Origin: Stenotrophomonas maltophilia
Lineage (GTDB): Bacteria > Pseudomonadota > Gammaproteobacteria > Xanthomonadales > Xanthomonadaceae
Assembly (NCBI GenBank): GCA_002435595.1
Contig: DJBL01000037.1
Coordinates: 1-21,996, forward strand
Reading direction: 5' to 3'
Length of the DNA stretch: 21,996 nucleotides
Shown here: one piece after another, positions 1-5,743 of the stretch
Layout of the letters: every line of letters begins with the position of its first letter
How positions within the stretch are numbered: the first letter of the stretch is position 1
Program-made: the position numbers and the translations under genes
The notes under the pieces: generated by a model
Seen by the model: the letters and a program-made list of their open reading frames with translations, nothing else
What the model was told of the DNA's origin: nothing
The model's database searches: none

Positions 1-252
1 CAGCGCGTGGGCATCGCCCGCGCGATCGTCGGCGAGCCCAAGCTGCTGGTGGCCGATGAGCCCACCGGCAACCTGGACCCGACCCTGGCGGCGGAGATCA
101 TGGCGCTGTTTGCCGAGCTGCCCGAGCGCGGCACCAGCGTGCTGGTGGTCAGCCACGACCTGGCGCTGCTGCGCCACATGCGCAAACGCGTGCTGATCCT
201 GGACCACGGCAAGCTGATCGACGACATCTCGCCGCAGGACCTGGCCGAATGA
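1..252 (+). CDS. ftsE: Cell division ATP-binding protein FtsE (3' part only)
   Basis: This is the C-terminal 83 residues of an ABC-type ATPase; the start lies left of the window. The visible part begins inside the ABC signature region (QRVGIARA). It continues with Walker B (LLVADEP), the D-loop (TGNLDP) and the switch histidine (VVSHDL). FtsE pairs with the membrane protein FtsX at the inner face of the cytoplasmic membrane and, in known systems, couples ATP hydrolysis to activation of septal peptidoglycan hydrolases. The identity as FtsE rather than another ABC ATPase rests on the ftsX gene that overlaps its stop codon by 4 nt (ATGA). The motifs are seen directly; the role is family knowledge. 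Confidence 0.93.
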   Translation, partial: QRVGIARAIVGEPKLLVADEPTGNLDPTLAAEIMALFAELPERGTSVLVVSHDLALLRHMRKRVLILDHGKLIDDISPQDLAE

Positions 253-1199
253 ACGCACCCACCAACAAGGAAGCCGCGGCACCGTCGCGCCTGGGCGTGT
301 GGCTGCACCATCACGGCCACAGCGTGGTGTTCAGCCTGGGCCGCGCCTGGCGCAAGCCGTGGGCCACGTTGCTGACGATCATGGTGATGGCCCTGGCCCT
401 GGCCCTGCCGCTGGGCCTGTCGATCGCGCTGGACAACCTCAAGCACTTCGCCGGCAGCGTGCAGCAGTCGCGCGACATCAACCTGTTCCTGAAGACCGAG
501 GTGGCCGCGGCCGCCGCCGGGCAGGTGGCCGATTCGCTGCGCGGCCGCGCCGACGTGGCCAACGTCACCGTGCAGACGCCCGAGCAGGGCCTGGCCGAAC
601 TGCGCGAGGGGGCCGGGCTGGGCGAGGCGATCGATGCGCTGCACGACAACCCGCTGCCGACCCTGCTGATCGTGACCCCCAAGGCCGGCGCCGACGATGC
701 GCGCCTGGCGCAATCGCTGGAGGGCCTGCCGCAGGCCGACCTGGTGCAGCACGACGCGCTGTGGCGCAAGCGCCTGGATGCGTGGCTGGGCTTCGGCTCG
801 CGGCTGGTGCAGGTGCTGTCGGTGCTGCTCGGCCTGGGCGCTGCGCTGGTGGTGGGCAACACGGTGCGGCTGGACATCCAGGCGCGCCGCGACGAGATTG
901 GCGTGCTGCAGCTGCTGGGCGCCAGCGACGGCTTCATCCGCCGCCCGTTCCTGTACCTGGGCGCGTGGTACGGCCTGGGCGCCGGTGCGGTGGCGCTGGG
1001 CCTGATCGGCGTGGCCGGGCTGGCCCTGCGCCCGCCGCTGGCGGCGTTGTCGGAAAGTTACGCCAGCCCGTTCGTGCTGCACGGGTTGGACCTGCTGCAT
1101 TCATCGTTCGTGCTGGTCGGCACCGTGGTGCTGGGCTGGCTGGGCGCGTGGTTGGTGACGGGGCATTTCCTGCGCCAGACCCGACCGACCGAAACCTGA
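249..1199 (+). CDS. ftsX: Cell division protein FtsX
   Basis: This 316-aa protein has the FtsX/MacB-type permease topology. A short cytoplasmic N-terminus is followed by TM1 at about residues 38-60, a periplasmic domain at about 61-183, and three further TM segments at about 186-205, 234-260 and 284-305. The conserved cytoplasmic loop RRDEIGVLQLLGAS lies at 213-226 between TM2 and TM3. FtsX is the membrane half of the FtsEX complex, whose periplasmic domain recruits or activates septal amidase regulators such as EnvC. Length and topology are normal. The start overlaps the ftsE stop (ATGA), with AGGA 9 nt upstream, so translation is probably coupled. In many gammaproteobacteria rpoH follows ftsX; here a response regulator does. 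Confidence 0.95.
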   Translation: MNAPTNKEAAAPSRLGVWLHHHGHSVVFSLGRAWRKPWATLLTIMVMALALALPLGLSIALDNLKHFAGSVQQSRDINLFLKTEVAAAAAGQVADSLRGRADVANVTVQTPEQGLAELREGAGLGEAIDALHDNPLPTLLIVTPKAGADDARLAQSLEGLPQADLVQHDALWRKRLDAWLGFGSRLVQVLSVLLGLGAALVVGNTVRLDIQARRDEIGVLQLLGASDGFIRRPFLYLGAWYGLGAGAVALGLIGVAGLALRPPLAALSESYASPFVLHGLDLLHSSFVLVGTVVLGWLGAWLVTGHFLRQTRPTET

Positions 1200-1206
1200 G
1201 GCCTAC

Positions 1207-2049
1207 ATGCGCCCGCAAGCCCTGAAGCACCTGGTCGACGATGCACCGCGCGTGATGGTGGTCGACGGTTCCAAGCTGGTCCGCAAGTTGATTGCCGATG
1301 TGCTGCAACGCGAACTGCCAGCGGTGGAGGTGGTGGGCTGTGCGAGCATCGAAGAAGCGCGCCGCGCGCTGGAAGCCGGGCCGGTGAGCCTGGTGACCAC
1401 CTCGCTCACGCTCAGCGACGGCGATGGCCTGGCGCTGGCGCGACTGGTGCGCGAGACCGCCGGGCAGGCCTACGTGCCGGTGATCGTGGTGTCCGGCGAC
1501 GCGCAGCAGCACCTGGAGCAGCGCCGCTTCACCGAGTACGTCACCGACTACTTCGACAAGGCGCTGGGCCATGAAGCGCTGGCCACCTTCATCCGCGGCT
1601 ACGTGCAGCCGGAAACCATCCCCGGGGCGACCATCCTGTACGTGGAAGACAGCCGCGTGGTGGCCGAGGCGACCAAGCGGATGCTCGAGCGCCAGAGCCT
1701 GCGCGTGCTGCACGTGATGACCGCCGAGGAAGCCTTCGCGCTGCTCACGGCCGAATCGCTGGGGCGCAGCAGCCATCGCATCGACCTGGTGCTGACCGAT
1801 GTCACCCTCAAGGGCGAACTCAGTGGCCGCGACGTGGTGGAGCGGGTGCGCGTGGACTTCGGCTACGGCAAGCGCCGCCTGCCGGTGCTGGTGATGACCG
1901 GCGACGGCAATCCGCACAACCAGTCCGGGCTGCTGCAGGCCGGCGCCAACGACCTGGTGCAGAAGCCGATCGAAGAACGCCTGCTGGTGACCAAGGTGCT
2001 GTTCCAGCTGCGCCTGTCCCGGCTCAACGACAAACCCGTGGTGCGATGA
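1207..2049 (+). CDS. Response regulator with two receiver domains and no output domain
   Basis: This 280-aa protein consists of two CheY-like receiver domains in tandem. The C-terminal receiver (about 141-270) looks functional: acidic pair E147/D148, phosphoacceptor D198 in LVLTDVTL, T231 in VMTGDG and K253 in VQKP. The N-terminal receiver (about 14-130) is degenerate: it keeps D20, S96 and K118, but the residue aligning with D198 is S66 in LVTTSLTL, so it should not accept phosphate. No DNA-binding, GGDEF, EAL or HD domain is present, so it presumably signals through protein contacts. The start follows ftsX by 7 nt, and its Shine-Dalgarno GAGG overlaps the ftsX stop. Its 3' end overlaps ung by 4 nt. 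The cognate kinase is not in the window. Confidence 0.9.
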   Translation: MRPQALKHLVDDAPRVMVVDGSKLVRKLIADVLQRELPAVEVVGCASIEEARRALEAGPVSLVTTSLTLSDGDGLALARLVRETAGQAYVPVIVVSGDAQQHLEQRRFTEYVTDYFDKALGHEALATFIRGYVQPETIPGATILYVEDSRVVAEATKRMLERQSLRVLHVMTAEEAFALLTAESLGRSSHRIDLVLTDVTLKGELSGRDVVERVRVDFGYGKRRLPVLVMTGDGNPHNQSGLLQAGANDLVQKPIEERLLVTKVLFQLRLSRLNDKPVVR

Positions 2050-2753
2050 GCGACGAAACAACCCAGGGCATCCAGCTCGAACCGAGCTGGAAGGCACGCA
2101 TCGGCACGTGGCTGCTGCAACCCCAGATGCGCGAACTGTCGGCGTTCCTGCGCCAGCGCAAGGCGGCCGGCGCGCACGTGTTCCCACCGGGGCCGCAGAT
2201 CTTCGCGGCCTTCGACGCCACGCCGTTCGAGCAGGTGAAGGTGGTGATCCTGGGCCAGGATCCGTACCACGGCGCAGGCCAGGCCCACGGCCTGAGCTTC
2301 TCGGTGATGCCCGGGGTGCCGGTGCCGCCGTCGCTGTTGAACATCTACAAGGAAATCGAAGCCGACCTGGGCATCGCGCGGCCGGACCACGGCTGCCTGT
2401 TGCCGTGGGCACGCCAGGGCGTGCTGCTGCTCAACGCGGTACTGACCGTGGAGGAGGGCCAGGCCGGCGCGCACCAGAAGCGCGGCTGGGAAGGCTTCAC
2501 CGACCACGTGGTGGACACCCTCAACCGCGAGCGCGAGGGGCTGGTGTTCATGCTGTGGGGCAGCTACGCGCAGCAGAAGGGCAAGGTGATCGACACCGGC
2601 CGCCACCGCGTGCTCAAGGCGCCCCATCCCTCGCCGCTGTCGGCGCATCGCGGCTTCCTCGGCTGCCGGCATTTCTCGATGGCCAACGCGTACCTGCAGC
2701 GCCGCGGGCAGGCGCCGATCGACTGGTCGTTGCCGCCGCGCGCCGCGCTGTAA
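2046..2753 (+). CDS. ung: Uracil-DNA glycosylase, family 1
   Basis: This 235-aa enzyme removes uracil from DNA by cleaving the N-glycosidic bond, the first step of base excision repair in the cytoplasm. All family-1 landmarks are visible. The water-activating loop GQDPYHG has catalytic D72, F84 lies in the uracil-stacking segment LSFS, and N130 in LLLN recognises uracil. The DNA-intercalation and catalytic-His loop HPSPLSAHRGF contains H194. Length is typical. The start overlaps the preceding response-regulator stop (ATGA), and I see no strong Shine-Dalgarno, so translation probably depends on coupling to the upstream gene. The pairing of a repair gene with a receiver protein and ftsEX is unusual but may simply be local gene order in this family. 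Confidence 0.97.
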   Translation: MSDETTQGIQLEPSWKARIGTWLLQPQMRELSAFLRQRKAAGAHVFPPGPQIFAAFDATPFEQVKVVILGQDPYHGAGQAHGLSFSVMPGVPVPPSLLNIYKEIEADLGIARPDHGCLLPWARQGVLLLNAVLTVEEGQAGAHQKRGWEGFTDHVVDTLNREREGLVFMLWGSYAQQKGKVIDTGRHRVLKAPHPSPLSAHRGFLGCRHFSMANAYLQRRGQAPIDWSLPPRAAL

Positions 2754-2758
2754 GCGCG

Positions 2759-2777
2759 CGCCAGCGGCGCGCTGGCG
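2759..2777. terminator. Hairpin between convergent genes
   Basis: A perfect 8-bp inverted repeat, CGCCAGCG and CGCTGGCG, with a GCG loop lies in the 42-bp gap between the 3' ends of ung (+) and the XRE regulator (-). It is well placed to end transcripts from both sides, but neither side has a T-tract. It is a transcript-end stem rather than a proven intrinsic terminator. An alternative overlapping stem (GGCG/CGCC type, about 2774-2786) is possible. Confidence 0.45.
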
Positions 2778-2795
2778 GTCACCGCCGATACCGGC

Positions 2796-3161
2796 TCAGT
2801 CGTTGAGCATTTCCATGATCGCGCGCGCCACCTGGCGTTTGCGCGCGGGCATGCGTCGCAGCAACGCGAGAATCTCGGTTTCCTGCGCGGTGCGCGCCGC
2901 TTCCACCGGCAGTTGCTCGGGAAGGGGCAGGTCGACACCGTCTTCCGGACGCCCGGGGCCGCGCCCGGTCGCCAGCCATTCAAAATGGACTTGCGTCACA
3001 ATTGCGATGCAGGCAAGGTGTTGCACGCTCGGGAATGTGCCGCCTTCCCGTTCCCACTGCGCCACGGCGCTGCGGCGTACGCCGGTTTCCAACGCCAACC
3101 GGGATTGCGATAGGCCAGCCGTTAGTCGGGCTCGCCGGATTCTGTCGCACATGGCCTGCAT
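2796..3161 (-). CDS. Small XRE-family helix-turn-helix regulator
   Basis: This 121-aa protein has an N-terminal lambda-repressor-like HTH at about residues 5-65, with the recognition region around LSQSRLALETGVRRSAVAQ (18-36). The segment FEWLATGRGP (60-69) closes this domain in many small XRE and phage-repressor proteins. The C-terminal part (about 86-121) is predicted to be helical and may dimerise; there is no LexA-type protease domain. The first ATG was chosen because GGGGG lies 6 nt upstream; a second ATG three codons in is also possible. The gene diverges from the surface-protein operon at 3476, and a perfect palindrome lies between them, so it is a candidate regulator of that operon, itself, or both. 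That regulatory link is inference. Confidence 0.88.
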   Translation of the reverse strand: MQAMCDRIRRARLTAGLSQSRLALETGVRRSAVAQWEREGGTFPSVQHLACIAIVTQVHFEWLATGRGPGRPEDGVDLPLPEQLPVEAARTAQETEILALLRRMPARKRQVARAIMEMLND

Positions 3162-3320
3162 TTATTGCCCCCTTTCCCTGTTCGGTAAGCACGACTTCCC
3201 TGAAAGCGATTCTTTTCCTGCCTGTACAGAAGCGCTTCCGCTCACTGCTGCTGCAAGGTTGATGCTCCGACGCGAGCCCGCCAGCAAGCGCCACTGCCCC
3301 TCATTTTCACGCCGTCTTGT

Positions 3321-3349
3321 TTGACGGATTTTCATTGCCCCGCATTAAT
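3321..3349 (+). promoter_or_regulatory. Sigma70-like promoter for the surface-protein operon
   Basis: TTGACG (5 of 6 matches to the -35 consensus) at 3321-3326 is followed, after exactly 17 nt, by ATTAAT (4 of 6 matches to the -10) at 3344-3349. Transcription would start near 3356 and leave a 5' leader of about 120 nt before the ATG at 3476. The assignment rests on sequence match and position only. Confidence 0.55.
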
Positions 3350-3373
3350 CGCACCGAACCGGACATAAACGTA

Positions 3374-3387
3374 TTCCCGATCGGGAA
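3374..3387. promoter_or_regulatory. Perfect 14-bp palindrome, candidate operator
   Basis: TTCCCGATCGGGAA is identical to its own reverse complement. It begins about 18 nt downstream of the predicted transcription start, where a bound dimer would block early elongation or promoter clearance. A natural candidate ligand is the adjacent XRE protein; this is inference. No second full copy was found in the same intergenic region. Confidence 0.5.
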
Positions 3388-3475
3388 ACGACACCGGCAG
3401 AGCGCGATCAGTACGGCGATGGAGTAAATCCACCGTCACGGTCGGTTTCTGCCCTGAAACGGCGGAGACGCACGT

Positions 3476-5632
3476 ATGGTTAATGTGAAAGGCGTGAAAG
3501 ATTCGTCATTGCGTTGGCAGGCGCTGGTGCTCCTGGCCGTGCTGGCGGTGCTTTCATGCCTTTGCCGGGCACAGGCGCAATCGGCTTGTACCGCCGGTGC
3601 CTGCGTCAGTGCCGGGCCGCGCCTGGCCTCGGTCGATTCGACCCAGAGCCCGCTGCTCAATCTGCTGTTCGGCGCGCTGCTGCCGGGCACCACGCTCAAC
3701 CTGAGCGTGGCCGACTGGAACAACCTGGCCGGGGCCAACATCAACCTCAACGCGCTGTTGACCCAGCTCAACGGCGGCGTGGTGGTGAGTGATCCCAGCC
3801 AGGTGCTCAATGCCAACATCACCCTGGGCCAGCTGCGCGCGGCGATGGTGCAGGTACTGCAGGCCGATGGCCAGACCGCCGCAGCCAACGTACTCAACGC
3901 CCTGCCGCTCGGCGTGGCCGGGCTGAACGGCAGCATCCGGCTGGCCGACATCCTGCAGATCGCATTGCCCACCGGTTCGCTGGCCACGGTGCGGCTGAAC
4001 GTGCTCGACCTGCTGACCGGCGGCGTGCAGCTCTACAACTTCCGCAACGTGCTCACCACGCCGACGCCGATCACGGTCAACACCGCCGCGCTGGGCCTCA
4101 ACGGGGTGGCCAACGTGCGCCTGTGGGCGCAGGTGATCGAGCCGCCGGTCTACAACTGCGGCACGGTCGGTGCGGCGTTCCACAGTGCGGCCATCCGCAT
4201 CAAGCTCGACCTGGACCTGGTGCAGGGGCTGAACACCGGCACCCTGAGCGCGGCGTTGAACGGGCTCAACCTGCTCGGCGTGTCGTTGTCCAACACCAGC
4301 ATCAGCGCCGACGTGCTGCACCTGCAGCTGTATGCGGACGTGGCGCGTGCCGAAGGCGCGATCTCGGCGGTGAACCTGGTCGGCAGCGCGGTCACCCTGC
4401 AGGCGCGACCTGGCCTGGTGAACCTCTACGTGGGCCAGATCAGCGATGCCACCTTCTTCAATCGCAGCACGGTGCTGGGCGAGACCGCGCTCAGCGCGGC
4501 CACGCTGACCTCGCTGAGCGTGCGCGTGCGGGTGGCGGCCAACATCCTCGGCCTGCTTACGCCGATTGCCGACATCACCATCCCGTTGACCGTGAGCGTG
4601 CGCAGTTACGCCACTGCCACGCCCGGGCTGCAGAGTGCCAGCTTCACCGGCCCCTACCCGCAGACCCGCACGCTCAGCGCAGGCACGGTGAGCGCGGCGA
4701 CCATGGTGTCCACGCTGGTCAACTCGCTCACCCTCCAGGTCACCAGCGGCAACCCCACCGTAACCCTGCTCGGCGGCATCGCCCTGCCGTTGCCGGTGGC
4801 CGACCTGGTCAACGGCATCGTCAATACCCTGCTGACGCCGATCCGCACGGCGGTCAACGCGCTGGTCACCCCCGTGCTTACCACCGTGCTGGGGGGGCTG
4901 GTGGACAACCTGCTGGCGCTGCTGGGCATCCGCATCGGCCAGGCGGTGTTCACCGTGGAGGGCATCACCCAGGCGTGCGCGGCCACGCTGCAGCTGGTCA
5001 AGGACCTGCAGCCGACCAGCGACACCGGCCGCTTCAACCTGTCCATTTCCTACAACGGCAGCACCGTCGGCTCGGCCAGCAACGTGGGCAACAACGGCGC
5101 CACCGCCGCGGTGATCACCGTGCCCGGTGGCAGCTATGCCCTGGCCGAAGCGGCGGCCGCGGGGACCACGCTCACCCGCTATGCCAGCACGTGGCAATGC
5201 ACCGACCAGAACAACACCGTGGTGTCCTCCGGCACCGGCGGCAGCTTCACCCTGCAGGCCCCGGCGATGACCGCCACCGCGGTGACGCTGGTGTGCCGGA
5301 TCACCAACCGCGCGCGCCAGGCCGACCTGTCGATCACCAAGACCGACGGCAGCGGCAGCTACACCCCGGGCGGCACCGCGACGTACACGCTGGTGGTGCG
5401 CAACGACGGGCCGGATGCGGTCACCAATGCGGTGGTCAGCGACAGCCTGCCCAACGGCACCACCCTGCGCGCGGCGTGGACCTGCAGCGCCAGCAGCGGC
5501 AGTACCTGCGCGGCGGCAAGCGGCGGCGCGGTGGGCGGCAACGCGGTCAACGTCGGCGTGAACCTGGTCAATGGCGGGCAGGCAACGATCAGCGTGCCGG
5601 TCAGCTTCAGCAACAACCCCGGCGCTTACTAG
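3476..5632 (+). CDS. Exported TadG-like / SpaA-like / DUF11 surface protein with incomplete C-terminal domain
   Basis: This 718-aa protein has a Sec signal peptide: charged start, hydrophobic core at about 14-30, AQA cleavage after residue 34. Residues about 36-500 form a Leu/Asn/Thr/Val-rich ectodomain. Its wording (LNLLFGALLPG, LSVADWNNLAGANINL, VIEPPVYNCG) resembles the ectodomain of TadG-like proteins associated with Tad pili. Residues about 501-611 look like a SpaA/prealbumin-like beta domain. Residues 616-718 start a DUF11 domain (ADLSITKTD, YTLVVRNDGPDAVTNAVVSD) that stops at FSNNPGAY, before the last strands. TadG proteins normally keep an uncleaved N-terminal TM; this one has a cleavable signal. 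It is the first gene of a three-gene operon and probably ends up in the periplasm or on the surface. No enzymatic motif is visible. The domain assignment is by eye. Confidence 0.85.
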   Translation: MVNVKGVKDSSLRWQALVLLAVLAVLSCLCRAQAQSACTAGACVSAGPRLASVDSTQSPLLNLLFGALLPGTTLNLSVADWNNLAGANINLNALLTQLNGGVVVSDPSQVLNANITLGQLRAAMVQVLQADGQTAAANVLNALPLGVAGLNGSIRLADILQIALPTGSLATVRLNVLDLLTGGVQLYNFRNVLTTPTPITVNTAALGLNGVANVRLWAQVIEPPVYNCGTVGAAFHSAAIRIKLDLDLVQGLNTGTLSAALNGLNLLGVSLSNTSISADVLHLQLYADVARAEGAISAVNLVGSAVTLQARPGLVNLYVGQISDATFFNRSTVLGETALSAATLTSLSVRVRVAANILGLLTPIADITIPLTVSVRSYATATPGLQSASFTGPYPQTRTLSAGTVSAATMVSTLVNSLTLQVTSGNPTVTLLGGIALPLPVADLVNGIVNTLLTPIRTAVNALVTPVLTTVLGGLVDNLLALLGIRIGQAVFTVEGITQACAATLQLVKDLQPTSDTGRFNLSISYNGSTVGSASNVGNNGATAAVITVPGGSYALAEAAAAGTTLTRYASTWQCTDQNNTVVSSGTGGSFTLQAPAMTATAVTLVCRITNRARQADLSITKTDGSGSYTPGGTATYTLVVRNDGPDAVTNAVVSDSLPNGTTLRAAWTCSASSGSTCAAASGGAVGGNAVNVGVNLVNGGQATISVPVSFSNNPGAY
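5321..5629 (+). other. Truncated DUF11 domain at the end of the 718-aa protein
   Basis: The DUF11 domain begins at ADLSITKTDG and runs through the usual beta-strands to ISVPVSFSNNPGAY, where the TAG stop falls. The complete DUF11 of the next protein (residues about 70-204) continues with a further hairpin ending in DPTPGDNTAS. That hairpin is missing here. Confidence 0.7.
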
Positions 5633-5639
5633 CGCCGGG
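5618..5639 (+). other. GC-rich hairpin spanning the stop codon
   Basis: A perfect 9-bp stem, CCCGGCGCT with AGCGCCGGG, has a 4-nt loop (TACT). The TAG stop of the 718-aa gene begins in the loop and finishes in the right arm. No T-tract follows. It may moderate read-through transcription, stabilise the 3' end of the upstream message, or affect termination at the stop codon. Confidence 0.5.
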
Positions 5640-5656
5640 TGCGGTACCGCGGTGCA

Positions 5657-5676
5657 GCGCAGGGATCGCCCTGCGC
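5657..5676 (+). other. Second intergenic hairpin
   Basis: A perfect 8-bp stem, GCGCAGGG with CCCTGCGC, has the loop ATCG. It lies 24 nt after the upstream stop codon and 67 nt before the next start. No T-tract follows. Together with the stem at 5618-5639 it gives two strong consecutive hairpins in a 111-nt intergenic stretch, a plausible site for uncoupling expression of the two genes. Confidence 0.45.
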
Positions 5677-5731
5677 CGGGATGGACAGGACCACCACAGC
5701 CAGGCAACCCCAGCGGGGCCGGGCCGCTTTC

Positions 5732-5735
5732 GAGG
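5732..5735 (+). promoter_or_regulatory. Ribosome binding site that sets the start of the giant gene
   Basis: GAGG lies 8 nt before the ATG at 5744. That ATG places a hydrophobic signal peptide at the N-terminus, whereas upstream in-frame starts (such as GTG at 5639) would add an Arg-rich leader with no Shine-Dalgarno. An ATG at 5777 is a second possibility. Confidence 0.6.
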
Positions 5736-5743
5736 ATGAGCGC

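Larger units (their letters stand above)
3162..3475. other. AT-richer divergent intergenic region
   Basis: These 314 bp hold no convincing gene and are visibly richer in A+T than everything around them. They serve as the upstream region for both the - strand XRE gene and the + strand surface-protein operon. I see a sigma70-like promoter at 3321-3349, a 14-bp palindrome at 3374-3387 and a Shine-Dalgarno GGAGA at 3464-3468, 7 nt before the ATG at 3476. No convincing promoter could be assigned to the XRE gene. No T-rich terminator is apparent. Confidence 0.75.

Noticed and set aside
3229..3238. 10-bp palindrome GAAGCGCTTC upstream of the XRE gene
   Set aside because: It is short and not placed against a recognisable promoter; it may be chance. 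Kept only as a weak alternative operator.
2803..3324. A 173-codon + strand frame across the XRE gene
   Set aside because: It is antisense to a clear HTH protein with a good ribosome site, and its composition resembles nothing known.
5639..5743. Upstream GTG start for the giant gene
   Set aside because: It would add 35 Arg-rich residues before the signal peptide and has no Shine-Dalgarno. ATG 5744 has GAGG 8 nt upstream.
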